Positions 1 through 9,984 of a DNA stretch of 49,051 nucleotides are shown one piece after another. Source of the stretch: Chitinophagia bacterium (lineage in GTDB: Bacteria; Bacteroidota; Bacteroidia; Chitinophagales; Chitinophagaceae); assembly GCA_009920495.1 (NCBI GenBank), contig RFZW01000005.1, forward strand, positions 1 through 49,051, written 5' to 3'. How positions within the stretch are numbered: position 1 is the first letter of the stretch; the number at the start of each line of letters is the position of its first letter. A program made the position numbers and the translations under genes. Under the pieces are notes generated by a model. The model was not told where the DNA came from, did not search any database, and was given only the letters and a program-made list of their open reading frames with translations.

Positions 1-816
1 AATCAAAATGGGCCACTCATCAGGTATGGTTATGAGTTGGTCGCACATACATCAAAATATTTAGGGCCTAAAGGAATAGTGCAACATTCCACCAACGGTA
101 TGAATTGCCAAAACTGTCATTTAGAAGCTGGTACCAAACCCTGGGGTTTGAATTATGGTTCTGTTTTTTCAACCTATCCGAAATTTAGAGAACGCTCTGG
201 ATCCATTGAAACTATTTATAAAAGAATCAATGATTGCATGGAGCGCAGTTTAAATGGGAAGGCATTAGATACGAATTCAAAAGAAATAAAAGCTATTTAT
301 GCGTATTTAAAATGGTTGGGGGAAGGAGTACCCAAAGGAAAAAAAGTAAGGGGCTCGGGAATTGAACTCATTCCGCAACTCAATGTAGCAGCGAACCCTA
401 AAAATGGGCTTTATGTATACACCCAATACTGTCAAAAATGCCATGGCAACAATGGCGAGGGGCTAATGAATAAGGAAGGAAATATGTATGAATACCCGCC
501 ACTATGGGGTGCACATAGTTACAATGATGCTGCAGGTATCAATCAGCTTTCAAAATTAGCAGGGTTCATCAAAAACAATATGCCCAATCCAGTCAACTAT
601 CATAATCCCACTTTGACAACACAACAAGCTTGGGATGTAGCAGCTTATATAAGCTCCCATTCAAGACCTACTAAAGATAAATCAAAGGACTGGCCAGTGC
701 TTGCAACCAAACCATTTGATTATCCCTTTGGTCCTTATGCAGATACTTTTTCAGTAACGCAACACAAATACGGGCCCTTTGAACCCATACAATTGGCAAA
801 GTTGGCAAAAAAATAA
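1..816 (+). CDS. Di-haem cytochrome c, thiosulfate dehydrogenase (TsdA)-like, 5' partial
   Basis: The reading frame is open from base 1, and the codons before the first possible start (TTG at 37) already look like family sequence (an IRYGYEL stretch), so the gene begins upstream of the window. Two haem c attachment motifs are visible: CQNCH at 106-120, in the context NGMNCQNCHLEAGTKPWG typical of the TsdA/COG3258 family, and CQKCH at 430-444. A conserved NDCMERSLNGK stretch between them carries a Cys that resembles the axial haem ligand of TsdA. The family oxidises thiosulfate to tetrathionate, or does the reverse, in the periplasm. Other di-haem cytochromes look similar, so the substrate is inferred. 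The gene ends at TAA 814-816, right at a hairpin terminator. Confidence 0.8.
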   Translation, partial: NQNGPLIRYGYELVAHTSKYLGPKGIVQHSTNGMNCQNCHLEAGTKPWGLNYGSVFSTYPKFRERSGSIETIYKRINDCMERSLNGKALDTNSKEIKAIYAYLKWLGEGVPKGKKVRGSGIELIPQLNVAANPKNGLYVYTQYCQKCHGNNGEGLMNKEGNMYEYPPLWGAHSYNDAAGINQLSKLAGFIKNNMPNPVNYHNPTLTTQQAWDVAAYISSHSRPTKDKSKDWPVLATKPFDYPFGPYADTFSVTQHKYGPFEPIQLAKLAKK

Positions 817-846
817 AAGCCTCCCCGAATAATCGAGAAGGCTTTT
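815..846. terminator. Bidirectional hairpin terminator between convergent genes
   Basis: AAAAGCCT (815-822) pairs with AGGCTTTT (839-846), and the interior extends the stem with wobble pairs on the minus strand. It lies between the cytochrome gene (plus strand) and the S9 peptidase gene (minus strand) and can serve both, since A and T runs flank the stem. Confidence 0.7.
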
Positions 847-863
847 ACTAAATTTATTTTTAC

Positions 864-3347
864 TTATTTTTTTCTTTCAATTTCCTTATTCAACTCTTCA
901 ATGTCGACGGATCTTTCCGTATTATCTCCCAATAAATATTTTGAAAAGTAATCGGCTGTTTTCCAAAACCAATATTCACTCATATCACCAAAGCCATGTC
1001 GTTGTGTAGGTAAGATTAACATATCAAAGCGCTTATTCGCTTTAATCAAAGCATTCACTACACGAATGGTATTTGCAGGATGAACATTGTTGTCAATTTC
1101 ACCATGAATCAATAATAGTTTTCCTTTTAAATTTTTTGCAATGTCTGGATTTTTGTCAATCATATAAGAGAAAGTAGTATCTCCTTTATCAGAAATATTT
1201 TCTTTCACCCCATTGTGTTTTTCGCTCCACCATCTATTATAAACACTATTGTCATGATTGCCAGCATTGCTTACTGCTACTTTAAAAATATCAGGATAAG
1301 CAAACATAGCTGCGGTACTCATAAAACCACCACCACTATGGCCGTGAATACCTACTTTGTCACGATCAATAAAAGTGAATCGGTCAGCCAATTGTTCAAT
1401 TGCTGCTTTTTTATCTGCCAATCCATAATCTCTTAAATTACCATAGCCATAATTGTGATACCACTTACTACGTGCGGGATGTCCACCTCTGTTTCCAATG
1501 GTCACCACTACAAATCCCAGCTGGGCCAAGCGATCAATACGATCCATTCCCTTGCTAAAACTTTTATTTACGGATTCAGTTTGAGGTCCAGGATACACAT
1601 ATTCAATGATTGGATACTTTTTAGTGCTATCAAAATCATAAGGCTTATACATGACACCAAAAATATCAGTAACGCCGTCATCCGCTTTAACTTTAAATGT
1701 TTCTGGAAATTTATACCCTGCTGAAAATAGGGAGGTTAAATCGGCCGTTTCCAAATCCATTAATTTTTTCCCGTCTACTGAAAATAATGCTGAAGCCGGT
1801 GTTGAATTAACGCGAGAAAAATTATTAACGAAATAATTTTTCTTATCGTTCATGCTAAAATTATGGTCGTAATTACCAGGGTTCAATAATTGTAATCCTG
1901 TGCCATCAAAGTTGACTTTGTATAAATGCAAATAATAAGGATCCTCCTTGGTGTTGTTATTTACATTTTCGCGGCCGTTCGCTGAAAAGTAAACCATTCT
2001 TTTATCTTCATCAATGGATACAATATCTTCAATATGCCATGGACCTTGCGTGATTTGATTTTTTACCTTTCCCTCTTTGTCATGTAAATACAAATGCGCC
2101 CAACCATCACGTTCGCTCCATTCAATTATTTCCTCGCCGTTTTTAACTAAGCCTGGTTTTTTAATTTCAACATAAGTATTTAAACTTTCTTCAATTAATG
2201 TTTTTACGACACCGGTGTTAATATCAACAACACATTGATCAATTTTTTTTAAATCACGACTGGTGCGCGCTAAATAAAGCTGATCATTGGTACCTAACCA
2301 TATATTTGGTCTGTGTTCATCGTCTCTTGCATTTACATTGGCTGTTTTATTCCAAACTGCAACATCTTGGTCCTTAAATAAGGATACATCTATTTCCTTA
2401 TAACTAAATGCAGTCATATCAACAATCATCAAATGGTCCATGGGTGCTTCCTTTTCGCCTGGCATCCAATATTTATAGGTTTCTAGCGTAGGCCTTGGTT
2501 CAGCAATACTATTGATCACCCATAAATCTTTTACTTTGCGATTATCTACTTTAGTGATTGCGAGATGTTTGCTATTCTCACTCCATAAACCATAAACGGG
2601 CTTTCTTTTATTTTTATTTTTTTCTACATCGACATTGGTTTCTCCACCGCCACCATAAGCACTTTCGCTATGCCAGCTGTAATTTTGAATGCCATCTTTG
2701 GTAATAGCGTGTTCAACAATTGTACTATCCTCGTCATTCAAAATAGCCTTATTGAAATTTTCTTTGTCCATATAAAACAAATTATAATTTCTTCCAAACA
2801 CCACTATTTTTTCATCGGGTGAAATGTTTGCCCAACTCGGTTTGCGTTTTGGTTTTTTAAATCCAACCAATTCATTGAGCTGCTCTGTAACAAGGTTGTA
2901 TTCAAAATAAAATGTTTTTTTAATTTTTTCTGGTTTCGCATCTTTCTTAACAACTGCATCTTTGTTTACTTCAATGGTGCTTTTTACTTCAAACTGAATC
3001 CAATTTTCATCTTTAATGAATTTTAAAGAGTCAATAGGCAAATGCTGCCCATCAAATGGATCCTTAATTATTTTAGTCAATTCGGCTGCAATTTTGTCTC
3101 TATTAAACATTGCCTTTTTTTCTCCTTTCACAGGGTCCACAATATTCCATTGTTTGCCTTCGCTGGTTTCGTAAGTATACCAAAACTTATTTGAAAGTTT
3201 TAGCCAATGCGGATCAATAGACAAGGAGAAAATCATTTTGTCTAATTTTTTAGGAGCGAACCTGGCTGCTAAAAAATAATTTGCCTTTTGCTGACTCATG
3301 GCCAAGAAGGGTAGAAAAAGAAGAATAATTAAAATGTGTTTACGCAT
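864..3347 (-). CDS. S9 family peptidase (dipeptidyl-peptidase IV-like)
   Basis: An exported serine peptidase of prolyl-oligopeptidase family S9, 827 residues. A signal peptide (MRKHILIILLFLPFLAMSQ) comes first. A beta-propeller-like DPPIV_N region follows to about residue 540. The alpha/beta-hydrolase catalytic domain covers about 550-805. The nucleophile elbow GHSGGG places the catalytic Ser at 671. Asp752 (HGEIDNNVHP) and His784 (QRHGFG) complete the triad. Members remove dipeptides or cleave prolyl peptides from oligopeptides in the periplasm. The elbow reads GHSGGG rather than the GWSYGG of classical DPP4, so exact specificity is open. The gene is monocistronic on the minus strand and converges on the cytochrome gene. 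Confidence 0.9.
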   Translation of the reverse strand: MRKHILIILLFLPFLAMSQQKANYFLAARFAPKKLDKMIFSLSIDPHWLKLSNKFWYTYETSEGKQWNIVDPVKGEKKAMFNRDKIAAELTKIIKDPFDGQHLPIDSLKFIKDENWIQFEVKSTIEVNKDAVVKKDAKPEKIKKTFYFEYNLVTEQLNELVGFKKPKRKPSWANISPDEKIVVFGRNYNLFYMDKENFNKAILNDEDSTIVEHAITKDGIQNYSWHSESAYGGGGETNVDVEKNKNKRKPVYGLWSENSKHLAITKVDNRKVKDLWVINSIAEPRPTLETYKYWMPGEKEAPMDHLMIVDMTAFSYKEIDVSLFKDQDVAVWNKTANVNARDDEHRPNIWLGTNDQLYLARTSRDLKKIDQCVVDINTGVVKTLIEESLNTYVEIKKPGLVKNGEEIIEWSERDGWAHLYLHDKEGKVKNQITQGPWHIEDIVSIDEDKRMVYFSANGRENVNNNTKEDPYYLHLYKVNFDGTGLQLLNPGNYDHNFSMNDKKNYFVNNFSRVNSTPASALFSVDGKKLMDLETADLTSLFSAGYKFPETFKVKADDGVTDIFGVMYKPYDFDSTKKYPIIEYVYPGPQTESVNKSFSKGMDRIDRLAQLGFVVVTIGNRGGHPARSKWYHNYGYGNLRDYGLADKKAAIEQLADRFTFIDRDKVGIHGHSGGGFMSTAAMFAYPDIFKVAVSNAGNHDNSVYNRWWSEKHNGVKENISDKGDTTFSYMIDKNPDIAKNLKGKLLLIHGEIDNNVHPANTIRVVNALIKANKRFDMLILPTQRHGFGDMSEYWFWKTADYFSKYLLGDNTERSVDIEELNKEIERKK

Positions 3348-3467
3348 AATATAAATTTGTGTAAGAAAATTAACAAATAAGTGCTAATCTACCTACTTGT
3401 ACCTCCCTTTTTTTATAAAAGGTAATGAACTACTGAAATATGTTTTAAATTAGACAAATTGTTTTTT

Positions 3468-5003
3468 ATGAAATATAAGTTTCGTTATTATTTGACGATT
3501 ATTTTAATTGTCAATGGCTTTATATTGAATGCGCAAGTAGCTAAGTTGGATGCAAAATCATCTTACCAAGATGCTACGCGAAATGAACGTATTGCAAAAA
3601 CATTCCCGATCATAGATCAATTATATAAAGATTTCGCCTTAAAGAATCATTTTCCTGGTTATGCCTTTGGCATAGTGGTTGATGGGCAATTAGTGTATAA
3701 AGGAAATGGCGGCTATGCAAATTTGGAAGAAAAAATACCTGCATCTTCTGCTTCCATGTTCCGGATTGCTTCCATGTCAAAAAGTTTCACCGCTTTGGCT
3801 ATTTTAAAATTAAGAGATGAAGGAAAACTACAATTGGATGAAGCGGTTGAAAAATATATACCCGCATTAAAAGGACAAAGGCTTACCAAAGATGCGCCAG
3901 TGATGACTATTCGACATTTAATGACACATAGTGCAGGTTTTCCTGAAGATAATCCTTGGGGGGATCGACAATTGGCAGATACAGAAGAAGAATTGAATAC
4001 ATTAATCAAAAAGAAATTGTCTTTATCAAATACTGCAGGATTGGAATATGAGTATAGTAATTTGGGATTTGCGATGCTGGGTTATATCATACATAAAGTA
4101 TCTGGGTTGACTTATGACACCTATATTGCTAAAAATATTTTAGCGCCTTTGTCAATGCAGGGGACCAGTTTTGAATATACGGATGTCCCCAAAAATTTAT
4201 TTGCGAATGGTTATCGTTATATCAATGAGCAATGGCGCAAGGAACAACCATTAAAAAATGGCATTTATGGTGCAATGGGCGGCATGATTACCTCCATTGA
4301 TATGTTTAGTAAGTATGTTGCATTGCACCAGGATGCCTGGCCTGCTAGAGATGATGTGGAAAGCTTTCCTATTAAAAGGAGTAGTGTCAGAGAGATGCAC
4401 CAACCAGCACGTTTTATTGGATTAAATCCATCTACCATTTTCCCGAACGGCAAAAAAATGGCGACTACAAGTAGTTATAGCTATGGATTGAATTGGATGA
4501 TCGATGCAGAAACTAAGAAGAGTATTGGCCATAGTGGGGGTTTGCCTGGATTCGGATCCAATTGGCGTTTTTTACCTGATTATGGTATTGGTGTGATATT
4601 ATTTGCAAATGTGACTTATGCGCCTACCTCAAAAATCAATCTTATTGTATTAGACACCTTGATTCAATTAGCACAATTAAAACCAAGACCGATCAAGATT
4701 TCCAATATATTACTTGAAAGACAAAAGCAATTGGTAAAAGTGATTACGCATTGGGATCAATCAATGCCGATATTTGCTGAAAACTTTTTTGAAGACTATC
4801 CAATCGAAGATTTAAAAAATTCCGCGGATGCTATTTTTAAGAAAGTGGGCAATATCATTCAAGTGAATGCGATGATTCCTGAAAATCAATTGAGGGGTTA
4901 TTGTATCATTGATTGTGAAAAGGGGAAAGTTAGATTAGCATTCACATTGACCCCTGAACATCCTGCATTAATTCAGGAGTATCATTTAACGATTTTAGAT
5001 TAG
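3468..5003 (+). CDS. Serine hydrolase, beta-lactamase/penicillin-binding fold (class C-like)
   Basis: An exported 511-residue protein of the beta-lactamase-related (pfam00144) family. Numbered from the ATG at 3468, the catalytic SxxK motif is S102-M-S-K105, the Tyr motif is Y196-S-N198 and the third motif is H355-S-G-G. An N-terminal hydrophobic segment ending in NAQ looks like a signal peptide. About 110 residues follow the catalytic domain as a separate C-terminal part. I prefer the ATG at 3468 over the TTG at 3459 because it begins directly at the signal peptide. Such proteins are often esterases or D-amino-peptide hydrolases rather than true beta-lactamases, and the substrate cannot be read from sequence. 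Confidence 0.88.
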   Translation: MKYKFRYYLTIILIVNGFILNAQVAKLDAKSSYQDATRNERIAKTFPIIDQLYKDFALKNHFPGYAFGIVVDGQLVYKGNGGYANLEEKIPASSASMFRIASMSKSFTALAILKLRDEGKLQLDEAVEKYIPALKGQRLTKDAPVMTIRHLMTHSAGFPEDNPWGDRQLADTEEELNTLIKKKLSLSNTAGLEYEYSNLGFAMLGYIIHKVSGLTYDTYIAKNILAPLSMQGTSFEYTDVPKNLFANGYRYINEQWRKEQPLKNGIYGAMGGMITSIDMFSKYVALHQDAWPARDDVESFPIKRSSVREMHQPARFIGLNPSTIFPNGKKMATTSSYSYGLNWMIDAETKKSIGHSGGLPGFGSNWRFLPDYGIGVILFANVTYAPTSKINLIVLDTLIQLAQLKPRPIKISNILLERQKQLVKVITHWDQSMPIFAENFFEDYPIEDLKNSADAIFKKVGNIIQVNAMIPENQLRGYCIIDCEKGKVRLAFTLTPEHPALIQEYHLTILD

Positions 5004-5132
5004 GGCGTCCTTATAGATGGCCAGTCAATCTTATTAGTTAAATAAGTAATAAGAATTTTATACGCTATCATATTCTAGCTCGTATTCGCCATATTTACAT
5101 TAATTTGCAGCCTTATTTAGCAAATTAATTTG

Positions 5133-6179
5133 ATGTCAATTATGGAAGAACAAAAAAAGAAAAAGCAGGCCAATGTACGCAAGGTGGTTATTGGTACTTT
5201 ATTACTAGTCGCATTATATTTTGGTGGTAAAAAAATTATTTTTTCTATCACACATGAAACCACGGATAATGCACAAATTGAAACATCTATCGTACCAGTA
5301 TTAACTAGAATTTCTGGTTATGTTAAAACAATTTCGATCAGGGATTATGATTCTGTTGGTCAAAATCAATTAGTTGCCGAAATTGATGATGCTGAATTAC
5401 AAGTGCTGTTGTTAGAGCAACAATCTGATTTGCAACAATCCATGGCTGATGTATCCAATGCACAAGCGCAACTTGAAAATGGCATATTATCTTTAAAAAA
5501 TAACAAAGGCGTTATTGATTTAAAAACAATAAAACAAAAAAAGGCAAATAGTGATTTAAAAAGAGATGAAAATTTATTCAAGGAACAAGCCATCACTAGA
5601 AAGCAATTAGAAGAAACCGAATTTCAAATTGCTTCTGCAAATCAAGAACTAACCAATGCGCAAACAGAATTGGCAACTGCAAATAATAGAATTGCAGTGC
5701 TAAGACAAAATGTGAATAGGGCAATGGCTTTGATTGAAATGAAAAAAACAAAAATTAAAGAAACTGAATTAAAATTATCTTATACAAAAATAATTACACC
5801 AAGTGCAGGCAAGATTGGGAAAAAGAATATTAATATTGGACAGTTTGTGCAAGCGGGTACCCCATTGTTTTCCATTGTAAACGATAGCAGCTATTGGATT
5901 GTAGCGAATTTTAAAGAAAGTCAATTAGGGAGTTTACAAGAAGGAAAAAATGTAAAAATTCGTTTGGATGCTTTTCCAGATCTTACCATCGAAGGAACAA
6001 TCGCAAGCTTAAGTGATGCAACAGGTGCCAAATTTTCCTTATTGCCTCCAGATAATTCAAGTGGTAACTTTATTAAAGTAACCCAAAGAATTCCTGTAAA
6101 AATTTCAATTAACAATCAAGCTGCTTTCAAAAATAAATTGAGAGCGGGGATGAGCGTATTTATCACCGTTGACAAATAG
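5133..6179 (+). CDS. HlyD/EmrA family periplasmic adaptor of a tripartite efflux pump
   Basis: A membrane-fusion protein of about 348 residues. It has a short Lys-rich cytoplasmic start, one membrane segment (about residues 17-35), then the biotinyl-lipoyl-like start (TDNAQIETSIVPVLTRISGYV). A long Gln/Asn/Lys-rich alpha-helical hairpin covers about 85-190. The second lipoyl half (KIITPSAGKIGKKNINIGQ) and a beta-barrel domain follow. It links the inner-membrane transporter to the outer-membrane channel. The next gene begins 5 bp downstream and encodes an EmrB-type transporter, with a TolC-type gene after that, so the complete pump is one operon. ATGs at 5133 and 5142 are both plausible starts. 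Confidence 0.9.
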   Translation: MSIMEEQKKKKQANVRKVVIGTLLLVALYFGGKKIIFSITHETTDNAQIETSIVPVLTRISGYVKTISIRDYDSVGQNQLVAEIDDAELQVLLLEQQSDLQQSMADVSNAQAQLENGILSLKNNKGVIDLKTIKQKKANSDLKRDENLFKEQAITRKQLEETEFQIASANQELTNAQTELATANNRIAVLRQNVNRAMALIEMKKTKIKETELKLSYTKIITPSAGKIGKKNINIGQFVQAGTPLFSIVNDSSYWIVANFKESQLGSLQEGKNVKIRLDAFPDLTIEGTIASLSDATGAKFSLLPPDNSSGNFIKVTQRIPVKISINNQAAFKNKLRAGMSVFITVDK

Positions 6180-6184
6180 TTCAT

Positions 6185-7759
6185 ATGGCTGCGCTTAAGG
6201 GCTTTGCAAGAGCAATTATAGTAATTACAACTGTATCAGCTGCTATCATGGAGTTGATAGATACTTCTATTGTCAATGTTGCATTGAATGATATATCTGG
6301 AAGCTTAGGTGTGAGTATTGAAGATGTAAGCTGGGTAATTACCTCTTATGCTATTGCAAATGTAATCATCATTCCACTCACAGGTTTCTTAGCTGAATAT
6401 TTTGGTCGTAAAAATTACTACATTGTTTCAATGATTATTTTTACGGCTGCTTCCTATTTGTGCGGGCAGTCGGATAGTTTAATTGAATTAATCATTTGGC
6501 GATTTGTACAAGGTATTGGCGGCGGTGCTCTATTATCTACTTCACAAGCAATTTTATTTGATGCTTTTGAACCCAAGGATCGGCCCATGGCAGCAGGTTT
6601 ATTTGGTATGGGTATTGTGCTAGGTCCCACGCTAGGTCCCACTTTAGGGGGATGGATTATCGAACACAATAGTTGGCCTTTAATTTTCATGATCAATATT
6701 CCTATTGGAATTATAGCAACATTTTTATCATTCACCTTTATAGATAAAAAAGAAGGAGAGGGTAAAGGTAAAGATGCAATCAAGATTGACTACACCGGTA
6801 TCATGCTTTTAATGGCGGGTATTGGCTGCTTGCAATATGTGTTAGAAAGAGGAGAATCGGAAGAGTGGTTTAATAGTGAAACCATTCGTTATTGTTCAGG
6901 TATTGCTGTCATTGGTCTTGTTTCATTTATATTGTATGAATTAAATATAAAACAACCTGCAGTGAATTTGCGGGTATTAAAAAATAGAAATTTAGCCTTT
7001 ACCACCATATTTACTTTTGTTGCGGGCTTTGGTTTGTTTACTTCTGTTTTCGTATATCCAGTATTGGCACAAAGAATTATGGGGTATACTGCTTTTGAAA
7101 CGGGTATTTCTTTATTGCCGCCCACATTAGCAGGGGTGATCATGATGCCTATTATTGGTAAATTAATGAGTAAAGGGGTGTCACCCATTCCATTTGTGAT
7201 TGTAGGTTTTAGTTTGTTTGCTGTATATGCATTTTATAGTGCAGCAATGCCACTGGATGCAGGTAAATGGGATTTTTTCTGGCCCTTATTAATCAGAGCC
7301 TTTGGTATTTCCATGAGTCAATTGCCGTTGATTAATCAGGCGGTTGTTGGGCTAGCACCAAAGGATTATGCTGCGGGTATATCCTTAAATAATATGATAC
7401 GCCAATTGGGTGGGGCATTTGGTATTGCTATGGCAAACAACTATGTTGCAAGACAATATTACGAACACCGAACTAATTTAATCGCCAATATGCCTTCTGA
7501 TGGTGCACAATGGCAAGAAAGAGTAACTGCAGTAACTCAAGGCATCGCAGCCAAAACAGGTGACTTACATGGTGCCACGCAAAGGGCATACAAAATGATA
7601 GATATGTCAGTGGATCGACAAGCGTATTATTTGTCCTATCTAGATACCTTTAGATTAGTAGGCATATTTTTTATTGTAGTCATTCCTTTGGTTTTCTTTT
7701 TACGAACGAACAAAAAAATGGATCAAGCTGCTGCAAAAGCCGCAGCCGAATCACATTAA
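6185..7759 (+). CDS. DHA2-family (EmrB/QacA) MFS drug:proton antiporter
   Basis: An inner-membrane transporter of 524 residues with the 14-helix arrangement of the DHA2 family. The first helix holds the family pattern ELIDTSIVNVAL. The GRKNYYIVSM loop matches MFS motif A, and GPTLGPTLGGWI matches the antiporter motif C (GPxxGG) with a small internal duplication of GPTL. It would export hydrophobic drugs or toxic metabolites using the proton gradient, working with the HlyD-type adaptor encoded 5 bp upstream and the TolC-type channel encoded 32 bp downstream. No TetR or MarR regulator gene is adjacent. The inducer and substrate are unknown. Confidence 0.93.
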   Translation: MAALKGFARAIIVITTVSAAIMELIDTSIVNVALNDISGSLGVSIEDVSWVITSYAIANVIIIPLTGFLAEYFGRKNYYIVSMIIFTAASYLCGQSDSLIELIIWRFVQGIGGGALLSTSQAILFDAFEPKDRPMAAGLFGMGIVLGPTLGPTLGGWIIEHNSWPLIFMINIPIGIIATFLSFTFIDKKEGEGKGKDAIKIDYTGIMLLMAGIGCLQYVLERGESEEWFNSETIRYCSGIAVIGLVSFILYELNIKQPAVNLRVLKNRNLAFTTIFTFVAGFGLFTSVFVYPVLAQRIMGYTAFETGISLLPPTLAGVIMMPIIGKLMSKGVSPIPFVIVGFSLFAVYAFYSAAMPLDAGKWDFFWPLLIRAFGISMSQLPLINQAVVGLAPKDYAAGISLNNMIRQLGGAFGIAMANNYVARQYYEHRTNLIANMPSDGAQWQERVTAVTQGIAAKTGDLHGATQRAYKMIDMSVDRQAYYLSYLDTFRLVGIFFIVVIPLVFFLRTNKKMDQAAAKAAAESH

Positions 7760-7791
7760 TAATGATATTATACTTTTAAAGTAAACGAGAT

Positions 7792-9078
7792 ATGAAAAAA
7801 ATAGTTTTAGGTATTGTAGTTGTAATGGGAACTTGCACTGCATCAATGGCACAAAGTTTAATCAACGGGGAGCTTAAAAATTTATTAAATCAGTCCTTAT
7901 TATATTTTCCTAAAGTAAAGGAGGTGCAACAGTCGGTGCAGCTTGCAGAAGATAAGCTTACATTAATTGAATTGAATAAATATCCAGATATCACTGCGGA
8001 TGCAAGTTATGCATATGTGCAACCTAAGATCGAGGTTGCCTTTGGAGAAAAAACATTTCAGTTTTCACCTGAACATAATGTTTCAGCAGCCTTAAATGGC
8101 AACTATATTTTATTTGATTTTGGTCGACTGCAATCCAATATACAAAAAGCAAAGTTAGAATTACAAACATCAAAACATGTTGCTGAGCAATTAAAGCATA
8201 GCTTGTTTTTTCAAATTAGCCAGCTATACTATCAAATAGTATATGCCAAAAAGGCGATTGAAATACAGAATCAGGTATTGCAATTATTGACTGAAAATAA
8301 AACGGTAGTTGAAGCGCAGTTGAAAAATGGCAATGCAATACAATTAGACTTACTTACGATTCAATCTAAAATTGACAATGAGCTTAATCGTAAAATTGAT
8401 TTAGAAACCAATGTGCAAAAGCTACTGAACTTATTAAATTATGCAACGGGGGTTTCTAAAATATCGGATGGCCAATTAAGTGTTGCATTAAAAAATTATA
8501 CATTCGAGGAAGCCATTCAATTAGCTACCTTACACAATCCAAGCATTGCAATCGCAAGAGATAAAGTAGGTGTTTCCAAGGCCGAAGTGGCAATAACAAA
8601 ACTAAATGAAAAGCCGGTTGTTGGCTTGAAAGCGAGTGTAGGTTCGAGAAATGGGTACTTACCTCAAATTCAAGATCCCCGTTTTAATTATAATGCGGGT
8701 ATTGGTTTTTCAGTACCCTTATTTAATGGTGGTAAAACAAAACAGCAAATAAAAATACAAGAGCGTGGATTAGCAATGAGTGAAACTAATGTGATTGCAC
8801 AACTACATGATTTTGAAAAAGATATTCAAGCAGCTTTGATTGATATAAAAAGTAATGAAAGCAGAATAAAAAATGCCGCCACACAAATTACGCAAGCGGC
8901 TTTAGCGCAAAAACTAAGTGTTAGTAAATTACAAAATGGAACAGCAACGCCCATTGAAATTACATCCACCAATGCGGATTATCAAAGGGCCTTGCTAAAT
9001 CAATTGCAATACCAATATCAATTGTGTAATGCACAACTGGAATTAATTAAATTGATGGGTATTGCATTGGTTGACTAA
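7792..9078 (+). CDS. TolC-family outer-membrane efflux channel
   Basis: An outer-membrane factor of 428 residues, beginning with a signal peptide that ends near ASMAQ. Two repeated helical OEP halves are visible, with family signatures YPDITADASYAYVQP, FDFGRLQSN, NYATG and, in the second half, IGFSVPLFNGGKTKQQI. It forms the trimeric channel that opens the EmrA/EmrB-type pump to the outside. It is the last gene of the operon. Its stop overlaps by 4 bp the stop end of the convergent NIPSNAP gene, and no terminator hairpin separates them. Confidence 0.92.
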   Translation: MKKIVLGIVVVMGTCTASMAQSLINGELKNLLNQSLLYFPKVKEVQQSVQLAEDKLTLIELNKYPDITADASYAYVQPKIEVAFGEKTFQFSPEHNVSAALNGNYILFDFGRLQSNIQKAKLELQTSKHVAEQLKHSLFFQISQLYYQIVYAKKAIEIQNQVLQLLTENKTVVEAQLKNGNAIQLDLLTIQSKIDNELNRKIDLETNVQKLLNLLNYATGVSKISDGQLSVALKNYTFEEAIQLATLHNPSIAIARDKVGVSKAEVAITKLNEKPVVGLKASVGSRNGYLPQIQDPRFNYNAGIGFSVPLFNGGKTKQQIKIQERGLAMSETNVIAQLHDFEKDIQAALIDIKSNESRIKNAATQITQAALAQKLSVSKLQNGTATPIEITSTNADYQRALLNQLQYQYQLCNAQLELIKLMGIALVD

Positions 9079-9854
9079 AAATCAGCGTAAGTTTTAGCCC
9101 TCATTAAAATAGTTTCGTTTCTATTTACAATTTTTAGGTATTCTTTGGCAACGGATATTTTTTTCCAAGTTGGATCCTGTTTAAATGCTTCCCAATGTGC
9201 ATTACGGTCATCCATGTCATTAAAGCTAGTCATATAAATTAAATTAGGTGTCCTAGCGCCAACTAAGGCTTTTGAATAAAATACGGCATTAAAATTTAAG
9301 CGTTTGAATATTTCAATTTCTTGGCCTTCATTAAACATATTAACTTTTCTTAAGTGCATTTCCTCAGTAGGACTCTCATAACTACGATACTCAAAAACGC
9401 GGTTGCTTGATTTTACCAAATCTGACGATTTTTCAAATTGTGGTTGTAGTTTAAATGCTTTTGTTAAAATACTTTCTATACGCGTATAAGGCAAACTACT
9501 GTCTTTGTTATCTAAATGAATTAATGGGTCGTCACCAAATGGGTCTAATTTTTCATAAACTTGATCTAAAGCATCTATCTGGCTTAAGTTTTTTAATGGC
9601 ACCCATACAAATATTCGTTTATCGGCACTGGTGTCATTCATGATTGGCGCAAACACGCCTACTTTACTTATTCCATTATTGTGTAAAAATGGCAAATATG
9701 TTTTTTCTAAATAATCATCAATATGATTTAACTGACTTTGTGTAGTACAGTGATATATTTTTATTAAATAGAATTCTCTCGGTGTTGATTTGGCATATGC
9801 CGATAATTGAAACAAAACCAACAAAACCAAACCTAATAAGTACCCTTTTTTCAT
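9075..9854 (-). CDS. NIPSNAP family protein, exported
   Basis: A protein of 259 residues with a signal peptide (ends near AYAKS). Two dimeric alpha-beta barrel-like halves can be seen. The first contains REFYLIKIYHCTTQSQLNHIDDYL, the second VFEYRSYESPTEEMHLRKVNMF, followed by LIYMTSFNDMDDRNAHWEAF, which is characteristic of NIPSNAP. The biochemical role of NIPSNAP proteins in bacteria is not established. Related genes are common in Bacteroidota, often exported and near sugar metabolism genes. Here the divergently transcribed neighbour is a FucP-type sugar transporter. Confidence 0.8.
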   Translation of the reverse strand: MKKGYLLGLVLLVLFQLSAYAKSTPREFYLIKIYHCTTQSQLNHIDDYLEKTYLPFLHNNGISKVGVFAPIMNDTSADKRIFVWVPLKNLSQIDALDQVYEKLDPFGDDPLIHLDNKDSSLPYTRIESILTKAFKLQPQFEKSSDLVKSSNRVFEYRSYESPTEEMHLRKVNMFNEGQEIEIFKRLNFNAVFYSKALVGARTPNLIYMTSFNDMDDRNAHWEAFKQDPTWKKISVAKEYLKIVNRNETILMRAKTYADF

Positions 9855-9984
9855 AAATAGCGATTAATATTTTACAAATGTGTTAAAGTGATTTGTTAAG
9901 TTACAAATTATTTTAGTATTTGATTATATAAAATTTTGTTTATTAGTACTGCTTGAATTATATTTAATTATAATTGATCCACTT

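Noticed and set aside
6600-6650. Short duplication (GPTLGPTLGG) in the EmrB-type transporter as damage
   Set aside because: It agrees with the conserved GPxxGPxxGG motif C of the family and keeps the frame.
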